From: Quadrisphaera setariae
GTDB lineage: Bacteria; Actinomycetota; Actinomycetes; Actinomycetales; Quadrisphaeraceae
NCBI RefSeq assembly: GCF_008041935.1
Contig: NZ_VKAC01000008.1
Location: 1-64,000 of the forward strand
Direction: 5' to 3'
Length of the DNA: 64,000 nucleotides
A model generated the notes under the pieces. It saw only the letters and a program-made list of their open reading frames with translations, was not told where the DNA came from and did no database searches. Positions 24,277 to 32,619 of the stretch are shown here, in pieces; position 1 is the first letter of the stretch; each line of letters begins with the position of its first letter. The translations under genes and the position numbers were made by a program.

Positions 24277-25365
24277 ATGACCACCACCGCCCCTCCCCCC
24301 GCCGAGAACGCCCCGCGCGTCCGCGAGCGCGACCGGGCTGTCAGCGCCTACGCCGAGCTGTCGAGGATGGTGAAGGAGCGCGGGCTGCTCGACCGGCGCC
24401 ACGGCTACTACGCGGTCCGGATCAGCGCGGCGGCCCTCGCCATCGTCGCGCTCGTGGCGGGTGTCGTCGTCCTCGGTGACTCCTGGTGGCAGCTGCTGCC
24501 GGCGGCGGCCCTCGGCGTGATCGGCACCCAGTTCGCCTTCCTCGGCCACGACGGCGCGCACCAGCAGGTCTTCGACTCCTCGACCCGCAACAAGTGGGCG
24601 GCCCGGGTGTTCGCGGGGCTGTGCGCGGGCCTCAGCCACGGCTGGTGGATGAACAAGCACACCCGCCACCACGCCGCCCCCAACCAGGTGGGCAAGGACA
24701 CCGACATCGAGTCGGTGGTGGTGGCCTTCCACGCCGAGGAGGCCCAGCGCCGCCGCGGGCTGCGCGCAGCGCTGACGCGCCACCAGGGCTGGTTCTTCCT
24801 GCCGCTGCTGCTGCTGTCGGGCGCCAACCTGCACGTCGACAGCGTCAAGGCGCTCGCGCGTCGCTCCCCCGTCAAGGGCCGCTGGGCGGACGTCGGCTTC
24901 ATCGCGGCGCACTGGAGCGTCTACGCCACCGTGCTGCTGACGACCATGGGCCCCGGCAAGGCCGCCGCGTTCGTGGGCGTGCACCTGGCGGTCTTCGGCC
25001 TGTGCATGGGTGGGGCGTTCGCCCCCAACCACGTGGGGATGCCCATCGTCGAGCGCGGGGCGAGGATCGACTTCCTGCGCCGCCAGGTGCTGACGTCCCG
25101 CAACATCCGCGGCGGGGTGGTCATCGACTTCCTCATGGGCGGTCTCAACCGCCAGGTGGAGCACCACCTGTTCCCGAGCATGCCGCGGCCCAACCTGCGC
25201 CGCGTTCAGCCGCTGGTGCGCGAGTTCTGCGCCACCCACAACATCCCCTACACGGAGACGACGCTGGTCGGTTCCTACCGGGCGATCATCCGCCACCTCA
25301 ACGAGGTGGGCCTGCGCGCCGGGGACCCGTTCAGCTGCCCGCTGGCGGCGCAGCTGCGCTCCTGA
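24277..25365 (+). CDS. Membrane fatty-acid desaturase
   Basis: A 362-residue di-iron membrane desaturase. The three histidine boxes are GHDGAH (HxxxH), KHTRHH (HxxHH) and QVEHH (QxxHH), with hydrophobic pairs around 48-90 and 200-245. The Gln in the third box is found in front-end and some acyl-lipid desaturases. It inserts a double bond into membrane fatty acids, probably at a position other than delta-9. The ATG at 24277 has GAGGAG seven bases upstream. It diverges from the DesKR-like operon and ends at a strong terminator. Confidence 0.9.
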   Translation: MTTTAPPPAENAPRVRERDRAVSAYAELSRMVKERGLLDRRHGYYAVRISAAALAIVALVAGVVVLGDSWWQLLPAAALGVIGTQFAFLGHDGAHQQVFDSSTRNKWAARVFAGLCAGLSHGWWMNKHTRHHAAPNQVGKDTDIESVVVAFHAEEAQRRRGLRAALTRHQGWFFLPLLLLSGANLHVDSVKALARRSPVKGRWADVGFIAAHWSVYATVLLTTMGPGKAAAFVGVHLAVFGLCMGGAFAPNHVGMPIVERGARIDFLRRQVLTSRNIRGGVVIDFLMGGLNRQVEHHLFPSMPRPNLRRVQPLVREFCATHNIPYTETTLVGSYRAIIRHLNEVGLRAGDPFSCPLAAQLRS

Positions 25366-25379
25366 CGACAGACGACCGA

Positions 25380-25421
25380 CGGAGGGCGGGGAGGCGCGGC
25401 GTCGCGCCTCCCCGCCCTCCG
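25380..25421 (+). terminator. Strong terminator after the desaturase
   Basis: Perfect 19-bp arms (25380-25398 and 25403-25421) with a 4-base GCGT loop, starting 15 bases past the stop codon. A pyrimidine-rich stretch follows. Confidence 0.85.
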
Positions 25422-25531
25422 TCTGCGTCTCCCCCGAGGGCTACAGGAGCTGCAGCACCCGGCCGATGTCGATCACGTGAGGCGGCCTCCCACCCGGGCC
25501 GTCCAGGGATCCGCGCGGGAGGAGTCGCAGC

Positions 25532-26524
25532 ATGCGGCGCACGAAGAAGGACGTCCACGTCGAGGCACCGTCGGTCAGCACAGCGGAGGTGGAGGCCCTG
25601 CAGGCCCAGGTGGCTGCGCTGGAGGCTCGGACGCTCGAGGCCGAGCAGGCGACGGAGCGCGCCACCGCCCGGCACGAGCTGATGGTCCGCTCCTCCGGCA
25701 TCGGTCTGTGGGACGCCGACCTCGTGCCCGGGGTGCCGCTGGCGCCGGACGACACGCTGCGCTTCTCGACGGGCCTGCGCCACATGCTCGGCTTCGAGGG
25801 GCTGCACGACTTCCCTGAGACCGTGGTGACCTGGGCGTCCCGGCTGCACCCCGAGGACGCCGACCGCGTCACGAGCGCCTTCGCCGCTCACCTCGGTGAC
25901 CGGACGGGGCGGACCGGGTACGACATCAAGTACCGGCTGCAGCGCAAGGACGGCCGCTACGTCTGGATCCACGCCACCGGCGACAGCATCCGCGACGCGC
26001 AGGGCAACGCGCTGCTCGTCGCCGGGTCGCTGCGCGACATCGACGAGCAGACGCGCCTGGTGGAGACCTCCCAGGAGCAGGTGGAGACGATGCGCGCCTC
26101 CTCGGTGCAGCTGGCCGGCGTCAGCCGCGACCTCAGCACCGCCGTGGACTCCGCGGTCTCGCGGGCCTCCGACGCCGCGCGCACCATCGGCGTCCTGGAC
26201 ACCGCCAGCGAGCAGATCGGCGAGGTGGTGAAGCTCATCACCTCGATCGCCGCCCAGACCAACCTCCTGGCGCTCAACGCCACCATCGAGGCGGCCCGCG
26301 CTGGCGAGGCCGGCCGCGGCTTCGCCGTGGTCGCGAGCGAGGTGAAGGAGCTGGCCAACAAGACCAGCAGCGCCACCGAGGACATCTCCCAGCAGATCGA
26401 GGGCATCCGCGGCCGCACGAGCGACGCGGTGCGCAGCATCGGTGAGATCGAGACCGCGGTGCAGACGCTGACCGCCACCCAGACCGCCATCGACGCCCTG
26501 GCGCACGCGCAGAACGCCCACTGA
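25532..26524 (+). CDS. Soluble PAS-domain chemoreceptor-like protein (short MCP)
   Basis: A 330-residue cytoplasmic protein without membrane segments. A short coiled coil (15-45) is followed by a PAS_3 fold (~50-170, with LHPEDADRV and [17 protein letters not shown]), then a methyl-accepting signalling region. The hairpin tip [20 protein letters not shown] is intact. The protein ends only ~70 residues after the tip, so the descending helix bundle is shorter than in normal MCPs. The ATG has GGGAGGAG upstream. No che or flagellar genes lie in the window; a non-motility signalling role is possible. Confidence 0.85.
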   Translation: MRRTKKDVHVEAPSVSTAEVEALQAQVAALEARTLEAEQATERATARHELMVRSSGIGLWDADLVPGVPLAPDDTLRFSTGLRHMLGFEGLHDFPETVVTWASRLHPEDADRVTSAFAAHLGDRTGRTGYDIKYRLQRKDGRYVWIHATGDSIRDAQGNALLVAGSLRDIDEQTRLVETSQEQVETMRASSVQLAGVSRDLSTAVDSAVSRASDAARTIGVLDTASEQIGEVVKLITSIAAQTNLLALNATIEAARAGEAGRGFAVVASEVKELANKTSSATEDISQQIEGIRGRTSDAVRSIGEIETAVQTLTATQTAIDALAHAQNAH

Positions 26525-26741
26525 CGCCTTCACGGTGACCGGGTGCGGGCGGCTGACACCCCCGCACCCGGCTCACCACGTGAGCGTGGCGGTCACCGGT
26601 CGCCCGCTGCGCCCCACCCGACGGCGCCGTCAGCGGGCCCCTCGCCTCGAGCGGTCTCAGGGGCGGCGCGCCTGGGGTCCGCCCGAGCAGTGCGCCTGTC
26701 GAGTGCCCCGCCGCCGCCTCTGCCGCCGCTGGGGTCGCGCC

Positions 26742-26858
26742 GTGATCACCTCGCGGCGGGTGTGGCCGCTCGTGCTGGCCAGCGCCGGCGTGGCAGCCGT
26801 GGTGGTCGCCGCCGTGCGGGCCGTGCAGGCGTGGACCCGTTCGGGGAGCCCCGCATGA
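26742..26858 (+). CDS. 38-residue single-helix membrane peptide upstream of P1
   Basis: A GTG-started short gene encoding VITSRRVW, a hydrophobic helix of ~20 residues (LVLASAGVAAVVVAAVRAV) and a short polar tail. Positive charges before the helix predict an inside N-terminus. Its TGA overlaps the ATG of P1 (ATGA), the usual sign of translational coupling. The ribosome site is weak, so the exact start is uncertain. I recognise no family. Confidence 0.45.
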   Translation: MITSRRVWPLVLASAGVAAVVVAAVRAVQAWTRSGSPA

Positions 26859-27457
26859 CCGCTTCGAGAACGCCGCGCAGCAGTGGCACGGGGAGCGGCG
26901 GCTCCAGTCCACCCGGCCGACCCGACGGCGAGACGTGGAAGCAGCGTCGAGCTCGCGCTCGAGAGCAGGCACGGCGGACGTACTTCCACGGCGTCGAGGC
27001 CGTCGTCGCCGAGGCCGCACGCGCCGCCGGCGGCCTGACCGTGGTGGTCGAGCCGGGAGAGGACCACCCGCGGTACGTGCTGCGGCTGACGCGTCCCGGG
27101 GACGACCACGCCGCCGCTCGCCAGGCGTGCATCTCCACCTGGGGCAGCGGGCTGTTCTTCCTGGGCCTCTCCGGCGGCTTCGAACACCTGGAGATCGAGT
27201 ACGACGACGAGCCCGAGGCTCTGCGCCTCCTCGTCGCCCTCGCCGCCGAGCACCTGCACGGCCGCTCCCGCGAGGTCGAGGAGGTCTTGCCCTCCGGTGC
27301 CCGCAAGCGCTGTCTCGAGATGACTCTCGACGGGGAGGTCCACCGCGTCCCTGAGGAGCAGGAGGCGGTGTTCGACTCCTGGCAGGCGGCGCTCCTGGGA
27401 CTCCCCCGGGTGGTCGTCGTCCACCTCGTCCGCCGCGCCTGTCGCCGGAGCCGCTGA
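26855..27457 (+). CDS. Unrecognised protein family P, copy 1
   Basis: A 200-residue protein of no family I recognise. It has two homologues in this window (37878-38429 and the broken copy 40173-40724). Shared features in order are a basic start (WKQRRARAREQARR), AAGGLTVVVEPGEDH, LGLSGGFEHLEIEYDDE, LAAEHLHGRSREVEE, LEMTLDGEVHRVPEE, then AALLGLPRVVVVHLVRRACR as a basic amphipathic tail. It looks cytoplasmic with a membrane-touching C-terminus. Translation is coupled to the small membrane peptide upstream. Confidence 0.72.
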   Translation: MTASRTPRSSGTGSGGSSPPGRPDGETWKQRRARAREQARRTYFHGVEAVVAEAARAAGGLTVVVEPGEDHPRYVLRLTRPGDDHAAARQACISTWGSGLFFLGLSGGFEHLEIEYDDEPEALRLLVALAAEHLHGRSREVEEVLPSGARKRCLEMTLDGEVHRVPEEQEAVFDSWQAALLGLPRVVVVHLVRRACRRSR

Positions 27458-27491
27458 CCGAAAACCCCTCGACGCCGAGGACCGAGCCGCC

Positions 27492-27515
27492 TAGCGTCGA
27501 CGCGTGCTCAGCTGA
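27492..27515 (+). promoter_or_regulatory. TAGCGT -10 element and three-codon leader ORF upstream of the ABC-F gene
   Basis: TAGCGT (27492-27497) fits the actinobacterial -10 consensus TANNNT. Seven bases on is GTG CTC AGC TGA (27504-27515), a possible leaderless mini-ORF. About 95 bases of leader remain before the ABC-F start. Leader peptides control several ribosome-protection ABC-F genes by attenuation, but no clear alternative hairpins were drawn here. Confidence 0.3.
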
Positions 27516-27611
27516 CACCGCGACCGTCCCGCGCCAGCGGACCCGCCCCACCCCTGCCGGTGGAGCTGCGAGGACCCGGCGGGAACCCTCCTCACCTCCG
27601 AGGACCTCGCG

Positions 27612-29504
27612 TTGCCAGCTCTCCACCTCGCCCTGCACCACGTCGACCGCCGCTACCCGGACCGGGTGGTGCTCCGCGACGTCTCGCTCGCCGTCGCGCC
27701 CGGCGCCCGGGTGGCCCTCGTCGGTGAGAACGGCTCCGGCAAGACCACGCTCCTGCGGGTGGCGGCCGGGGTCGACCACCCCGACTCCGGCACCGTCACC
27801 CGCCCGGACCGCACCCGGCTCGTGCACCAGGTGCTCCCGTTCGACGACGACGCCTGCGTCGAGGACGTCCTCGACGACGCCGTCGCCAGCGCGCGGGACG
27901 TCGAGCGCCAGCTCACGGCCGCTGCCGAGGCGCTGGCCGCGGCTTCCGACGCCGCAGCGGAGGCGCCCCACGTCGAGGCCCGGCGCGCGGCGGCCCACCG
28001 CTACGACGTCGCCCTCGCCGAGGCCACCGCCGCGGGCGTCTGGTCGTTGGACGCCCAGGTCGAGCGCGTCCTCGCGGGGCTGGGCCTCGGCGACGTCGGC
28101 CGCGACCGGCAGCTGGGCGCCCTGTCCGGTGGCCAGCGCACGCGCCTGGCGCTCGCGGCGGCGCTGGTGGCGCGCCCCACCGCGCTGCTCCTCGACGAGC
28201 CCACCAACCACCTGGACGCCGCGGGCGCCGACTTCCTCGCCGCCGAGCTGCGCTCCTGGACGGGTCCGGTGCTCTTCGCCAGCCACGACCGGCGGTTCAT
28301 CGAGGACGTCGCGACCCGCGTCGCCGACCTCGACCCCGTCGCCGGCCCGGGCTCTCCGGAGGACGCTCCCGCCGCGACCCCTGAGGACGACGACGGCAGC
28401 GGCGTCGCCCGTGACACGGCGACGTCCGTGACCAGCCACCGCGGGGCCTACAGCGACCACCTGCGGGCGAAGGCCGCGGCCCGCCGCCGCTGGGAGGAGC
28501 AGCACGCCGCGGAGCAGGAGCAGCTGGAGGTGCTGCGCCACGAGGTGGCCGTCGGCGCCCGCGACGTCATGCACACCACAGCGCCCAAGGGCGAGGCGCG
28601 GATCGCCAAGAAGTTCTACTCCGACCGCGCGGCCACGGTCATCGCCCGCCGGGTCCGCTCCGCGCGCAGCCGGCTGGAGGACCTCGAGCGCACCCAGGTC
28701 GCGGCGCCGCCTCCGCTGCTGAGCTTCGCCGGATTCGTTCGGCGCGGCGGAGCTGAGCTTCCCGGACCTCCTGCGCTGCCGGGCACCCCGGACGTGCTGG
28801 TCCAGCTCGACGACGTCGAGGTGGCCGGTCGTCTGCGGCCCACGAGCCTGACGGTGCGTGCCGGTGAGCACCTGCTGCTCGACGGTCCCAACGGCAGCGG
28901 CAAGTCGACGCTCATCGCGGTGCTCGTCGGCGCTCTCGCCGCCGACCGCGGGCTGCGCCGCACCGCGCCGGGCGTCCGTCTGGGACTGCTCGCCCAGGAC
29001 GTCGTGTGGGAAGACCCCCGGCGCAGCGCCCAGGAGGTCTACCTGCGCGCCGTCGGCGAGCACGCCCCGGCGCTCACCAGCACAGGGCTGGTCTCGGTCC
29101 GTGACGCCGGCCGGCCCGTCGGGTCGCTCTCGGTGGGCCAGCAGCGGCGGGTGGCCCTCGCCGTCCTGGCCGCCGACCCACCGGACGTGCTGGTGCTGGA
29201 CGAGCCCACCAACCACCTCTCCCTCGGACTGGCGGAGGAGCTGGAGGCGGCGCTGGCGGATCACCCGGGCGCGGTGGTGCTCGCCAGCCACGACCGCTGG
29301 CTGCGGGAGCGCTGGAGCGGCAGCCGCCTCGACCTCACCCCGGGAGCCACCGGTTGGCCGGCCGTCAGCGGAGGTGCTCGGCCCTCGTCAGCGCGGGGAG
29401 CGGTCGCGCCCGGGATCAGCGCCCGCGCGCGCGACGCAGCCACTCGAGGAGCAGGGCCCGCTCGGCGTCGGTCAGCCCCGGCAGCTCCGGTGCCAATGCG
29501 GTGA
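27612..29504 (+). CDS. ABC-F family ATPase (ribosome-associated)
   Basis: A 630-residue protein with two fused ATPase domains and no membrane helices. Domain 1 has GENGSGKTTLL, LSGGQRTRLALAAAL and LLLDEPTNHLD; domain 2 has GPNGSGKSTLI, LSVGQQRRVALAVLA and LVLDEPTNHLS. The linker (~270-390) is charged and helical, as expected for the P-site tRNA-interaction motif. ABC-F proteins act on the ribosome; many protect against antibiotics. The start is a TTG at 27612 after GAGGA. The last ~30 codons run over the convergent tetR end and may not be conserved. Confidence 0.87.
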   Translation: MPALHLALHHVDRRYPDRVVLRDVSLAVAPGARVALVGENGSGKTTLLRVAAGVDHPDSGTVTRPDRTRLVHQVLPFDDDACVEDVLDDAVASARDVERQLTAAAEALAAASDAAAEAPHVEARRAAAHRYDVALAEATAAGVWSLDAQVERVLAGLGLGDVGRDRQLGALSGGQRTRLALAAALVARPTALLLDEPTNHLDAAGADFLAAELRSWTGPVLFASHDRRFIEDVATRVADLDPVAGPGSPEDAPAATPEDDDGSGVARDTATSVTSHRGAYSDHLRAKAAARRRWEEQHAAEQEQLEVLRHEVAVGARDVMHTTAPKGEARIAKKFYSDRAATVIARRVRSARSRLEDLERTQVAAPPPLLSFAGFVRRGGAELPGPPALPGTPDVLVQLDDVEVAGRLRPTSLTVRAGEHLLLDGPNGSGKSTLIAVLVGALAADRGLRRTAPGVRLGLLAQDVVWEDPRRSAQEVYLRAVGEHAPALTSTGLVSVRDAGRPVGSLSVGQQRRVALAVLAADPPDVLVLDEPTNHLSLGLAEELEAALADHPGAVVLASHDRWLRERWSGSRLDLTPGATGWPAVSGGARPSSARGAVAPGISARARDAATRGAGPARRRSAPAAPVPMR

Positions 29505-30183
29505 AGGCGACGACCGTCGCGGCGGCTGAGTGCTCAGCCGCCGTCATCCCTGCCTCCTGCGCGTCCCCCTCGACGGGCACCGCGAGGACGGCGGCCAGCA
29601 CCGCGTCCCACATGGCGAGGGCCAGCTGCGGGTCGCGGTCGGCCACCGGGGTGGCCAGCAGCGTCTGGATGACGCCGGTGCCGGCGGACTGCACCAGGTC
29701 GACGCAGCGCTCCTCCGTCACGCGCAGCCGCCCCGTCAGCGCCACGCGGTGCACCCGCGCCCGCAGCACCTCCCGTCCGGCCCGGGCCGCCCCCGAGCGC
29801 ACCACGCGGGCGGGATCACCCAGCAGCCGGAAGACCTCGGGGTTGGCCACGCCGAACTCGACCTGGGTGACGAAGGCCGCGCGCAGGTCGTCGAAGGGGT
29901 CCGCTCCACGACCCGCCTCCTCCTGGACCTCGCGGGCCTTGGCCGCCACGAAGGCGTCGGCGGCGTGCTCGGCGACGGCGTCCAGGAGGCCGTCCTTGTC
30001 GCCGAAGATCCGGTAGATCGTCGGCGCCTGGACCCCCGCTGCGGCTGCGACCGCTCTCGTGGTCACCGCAGAGGGGCCGTGCTCCCGGAGGAGCTCGGCC
30101 GCGACGTCGACGAGCCGGCTGCGCACGGCGTCCCGCCCGGCGGGAGTGCTGGCCGGCGCCTGCGCACTGTTCTCGACCGTCAT
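29416..30183 (-). CDS. TetR-family transcriptional regulator
   Basis: A 255-residue regulator. The HTH AVTTRAVAAAAGVQAPTIYRIFGDKDGLLDAV is typical; the C-terminal ligand domain is helical with no recognised specificity. It diverges from the NmrA-type oxidoreductase at 30265, and a 12-bp palindrome lies between them. It overlaps the end of the convergent ABC-F gene by 89 bases. Confidence 0.88.
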   Translation of the reverse strand: MTVENSAQAPASTPAGRDAVRSRLVDVAAELLREHGPSAVTTRAVAAAAGVQAPTIYRIFGDKDGLLDAVAEHAADAFVAAKAREVQEEAGRGADPFDDLRAAFVTQVEFGVANPEVFRLLGDPARVVRSGAARAGREVLRARVHRVALTGRLRVTEERCVDLVQSAGTGVIQTLLATPVADRDPQLALAMWDAVLAAVLAVPVEGDAQEAGMTAAEHSAAATVVAFTALAPELPGLTDAERALLLEWLRRARGR

Positions 30184-30203
30184 GTTGCCAACGATAACGA
30201 CTG

Positions 30204-30215
30204 AGTGGTACCACT
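30204..30215. promoter_or_regulatory. 12-bp palindromic operator between tetR and the NmrA-type gene
   Basis: AGTGGTACCACT is a perfect palindrome, flanked by imperfect further arms (TAACGACTG before and GCGTTA after). It lies 20 bases from the tetR start and 49 bases from the oxidoreductase start, so one site could control both. Confidence 0.6.
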
Positions 30216-30264
30216 GCGTTACCGCCGATCCGGCGAAACTGCTTCCACTGATAGCGAGACTGCG

Positions 30265-31122
30265 ATGATCGTCATCACCGGCGCCACGGGTGCCCTCAAC
30301 GGCGCCACCACCGACCACCTGCTGAGCCGCTTCCCGGCCGAGGAGCTGGTCGTCGTCGCGCGCACCCCGGAGAAGGCGCGCCGCTTCGCCGACCTCGGCG
30401 TGAGCGTCCGCAGCGGCGACTACGCCGACCCGGGCTCGCTCGTCGACGCCTTCCGCGGCGCCGACCAGCTGCTGCTCGTCTCGTCCAGCGACCCGACCGC
30501 AGACGCTGTCGCGCTGCACACGGCCGCTGTCGACGCAGCGGTCCAGGCGGACGTCGGCCACGTGCTGTACACGAGCCACCAGGGAGCGCACCCGCGCACG
30601 CCGTTCGGTCCCGGGCGCGACCACGCCGCCACCGAGGCGGTGCTCGAGCGGTCCGGTCTGGCGTGGACGTCACTGCGCAACGGCTTCTACGCCCACAGCC
30701 TGCTCTGGCTGACCGGTGACTGGCGCACCACCGGCACCATCGCCGTCCCCGCTGACGGGCCTGTCTCGTGGACGTCGCGCGAGGACGCCGCGGAAGCCGC
30801 AGCGGTGGTCGTCGCCAGGATCGCCGCAGGCGACACAGGGCTCGGGGGGCCGCTCACCCTCACCGCCGACGAGGCCCCCACGTTCGTCGACGTCGCCGCC
30901 CTCGCGTCCGCTGCGAGCGGGCGGTCCGTCGAGCGGGTGCTCGTCGACCCGGAGGAGTGGGTGGCCGCGCAGGTCGCTGCCGGTCGCCCCGAGCGGGTCG
31001 CGCGCTTCACGCTGGGCTTCTACGAGGCCGCCGGCGAGGGCTTCTTCGCCGGCACCTCGCCCCTGCTCGGCGACCTCCTGGGCCGCCTCCCATCAACGGT
31101 CAGCGACGTCCTGACGGCGTGA
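30265..31122 (+). CDS. NmrA-like NAD(P)-binding oxidoreductase (QOR2-type)
   Basis: A 285-residue atypical SDR. It starts MIVITGATGALNG with the GxxGxxG dinucleotide motif, then LVVVARTPEKARRF and DQLLLVSSSD. There is no YxxxK pair, as usual for NmrA/QOR2 members, which act as redox sensors or quinone reductases. The TetR gene diverges from it and is the likely repressor, a common actinobacterial pair. ATG at 30265. Confidence 0.85.
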   Translation: MIVITGATGALNGATTDHLLSRFPAEELVVVARTPEKARRFADLGVSVRSGDYADPGSLVDAFRGADQLLLVSSSDPTADAVALHTAAVDAAVQADVGHVLYTSHQGAHPRTPFGPGRDHAATEAVLERSGLAWTSLRNGFYAHSLLWLTGDWRTTGTIAVPADGPVSWTSREDAAEAAAVVVARIAAGDTGLGGPLTLTADEAPTFVDVAALASAASGRSVERVLVDPEEWVAAQVAAGRPERVARFTLGFYEAAGEGFFAGTSPLLGDLLGRLPSTVSDVLTA

Positions 31123-31141
31123 CGCCAGGCCCCGGCAACGA

Positions 31142-31705
31142 GTGCGGGCTCGTCCGGGGTCACCCGAACTGGGCCACCCTGGGCCGACGAGGCTCGTCCT
31201 GCTCGGTGGCGCACCCGGCATCGGCAAGAGCGCCGTGGCCCGCGCCGTCCTCACCCACCACCAGGGCCCACCCGGCTCAGCGCCCCTGCTGCAGTGGGTC
31301 GACGTCGACGCGTTGTGGCTCCACCAGCCGTGGCGGGTCGACCCGGCGATGCGCGCCCTCGTGGCCGCCAACCTCCGAGCGGTGCTCGGCGGCGCTGCCG
31401 CCGCGGGGGTCGAGATCGCGCTGGTGACGTGGACGTTCCACACCCCGGAGCTGCGGCGGGTCGTCGTCGATGCCGCCCCGCCGGACTGCGTGGTCCGGTG
31501 GGTCCAGCTGGTCGCCGCCGAGGAGGTGTGGCGCGCCCGCTTCGAGGCGGACGGCGACAGGACTGGCGTCGACGCGTTCTACGAGCGGCGCTACCGGGTC
31601 GCCCAGGCGGAGGCTGAGCACGCGGACGCGGTCGTAGACACGAGCCACTCCCAGGTCCGTGCGGTCGCGCACCGGGTGCACGCGCTGATGACCGAACTGC
31701 TGTGA
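31142..31705 (+). CDS. P-loop nucleotide kinase-like ATPase
   Basis: A 187-residue AAA_33/kinase-like NTPase. Walker A is LLGGAPGIGKSAVA, then the DVDALWLHQPWR segment. There is a later Arg-rich lid (FYERRYRVAQAEAEH). The substrate is not evident: small-molecule kinases and RNA/sugar kinases share this plan. The GTG start is close behind the NmrA gene, and its stop overlaps the next frame (GTGA). Confidence 0.68.
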   Translation: MRARPGSPELGHPGPTRLVLLGGAPGIGKSAVARAVLTHHQGPPGSAPLLQWVDVDALWLHQPWRVDPAMRALVAANLRAVLGGAAAAGVEIALVTWTFHTPELRRVVVDAAPPDCVVRWVQLVAAEEVWRARFEADGDRTGVDAFYERRYRVAQAEAEHADAVVDTSHSQVRAVAHRVHALMTELL

Positions 31706-32037
31706 GGACGACGCAGAGGCCCCGGCGGCCGCTCCGCCCCGGGGGCCGGTTGGTGGTGGTCGACAACGACCACCACGCGGGCGAGTTCGCGGAGCTCCTG
31801 GCGGCCAGCCCATGGGCTGCCTACCAGGGCAGCGGTGGAGCGACGGCGGCGTGGTGGGCCGAACGCGGCGCGGAGCGTCGGGAGGTGATGAGCGAGTGGC
31901 TCTTCACCCGTCGACAGGACCTCGAGGCGGTGCTCCGCCTGGAGTTCCCCGCCGAGGTCGCGGAGCCGTGGCTGCGCGCCCATCCCGACGCCCTGGGGCT
32001 GACCTACGGCTACGTGCTCTTCGCCGTCGACGCGTGA
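31702..32037 (+). pseudogene. C-terminal remnant of a SAM-dependent methyltransferase
   Basis: The 111 codons begin near LRPGGRLVVVDNDHH, which is the strand-4/5 region of class I methyltransferases, and run to a normal-looking C-terminus (LGLTYGYVLFAVDA). The SAM-binding N-terminal half (GxGxG) is absent, and upstream DNA encodes the kinase-like gene instead. A fusion by deletion is likely. A short working protein cannot be excluded because the GTG overlaps the previous stop. Confidence 0.55.
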
Positions 32038-32120
32038 GCACTGCCCCGTCCCTCCGCTTCCACGGCACGCGCTGCGCAAACCCGTGGCGCCGCGGTGATC
32101 GCCGCGACGACCATGCAGCC

Positions 32121-32513
32121 GTGAGTCGACGCCTCCGCCGCACGGCCCCCGTCGTTCCCCTGGACCACTGGGGTCACCCCCTCGAGCTGGACGAACCGGA
32201 GTGGACCGACGACGGCCGGTTCTGGGACGGCGAGCGCCTCCACACCCTCCTGGACGACGACGTGCGCAAGCACCAGGCCGATCTGCTCGCCGCGGCCGAC
32301 GTCGTCGTCGAGTGCCTCGACGACTGCACCCCCGGCAACCCGCACGCCGGGGGCAAGCGCGTGCTGCCGCCGGAGGCGCGTCGCCGCCTGGCGACGGCGG
32401 GGTTCGTGCGCCTGGCGGCGGACTCGCGGGGCGAGGTCCAGTCCTGGCGGGCCGACGACGGCACGAGGCTCGTCCTGCTGACCGGTCCCGTGGTGCGTCC
32501 CCGCCTCGACTGA
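32121..32513 (+). CDS. Hypothetical protein
   Basis: A 130-residue acidic-to-neutral protein I do not recognise. It has charged patches (LELDEPEWTDDGRFWDG, VVECLDDCTPGNPH) and no signal or membrane segment. It starts at a GTG at 32121 with no clear ribosome site. A GTG at 32034 is also in frame and overlaps the previous stop, but the intervening codons have poor third-position GC. Confidence 0.5.
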   Translation: MSRRLRRTAPVVPLDHWGHPLELDEPEWTDDGRFWDGERLHTLLDDDVRKHQADLLAAADVVVECLDDCTPGNPHAGGKRVLPPEARRRLATAGFVRLAADSRGEVQSWRADDGTRLVLLTGPVVRPRLD

Positions 32514-32619
32514 CGGGAGGGCACCGGGCCGGTTCCGCGACGAGGCTCGCCCCACGGCTGCAACAGCCACCCCGGGGAGGGCGTCACAGGTGCAGATCTC
32601 CCCGAGAGCAGGAGCAGAC

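Noticed and set aside
26274-29291. 1005-codon minus-strand frame
   Set aside because: It runs antisense across the MCP, P1 and ABC-F genes and has no domain or ribosome site.
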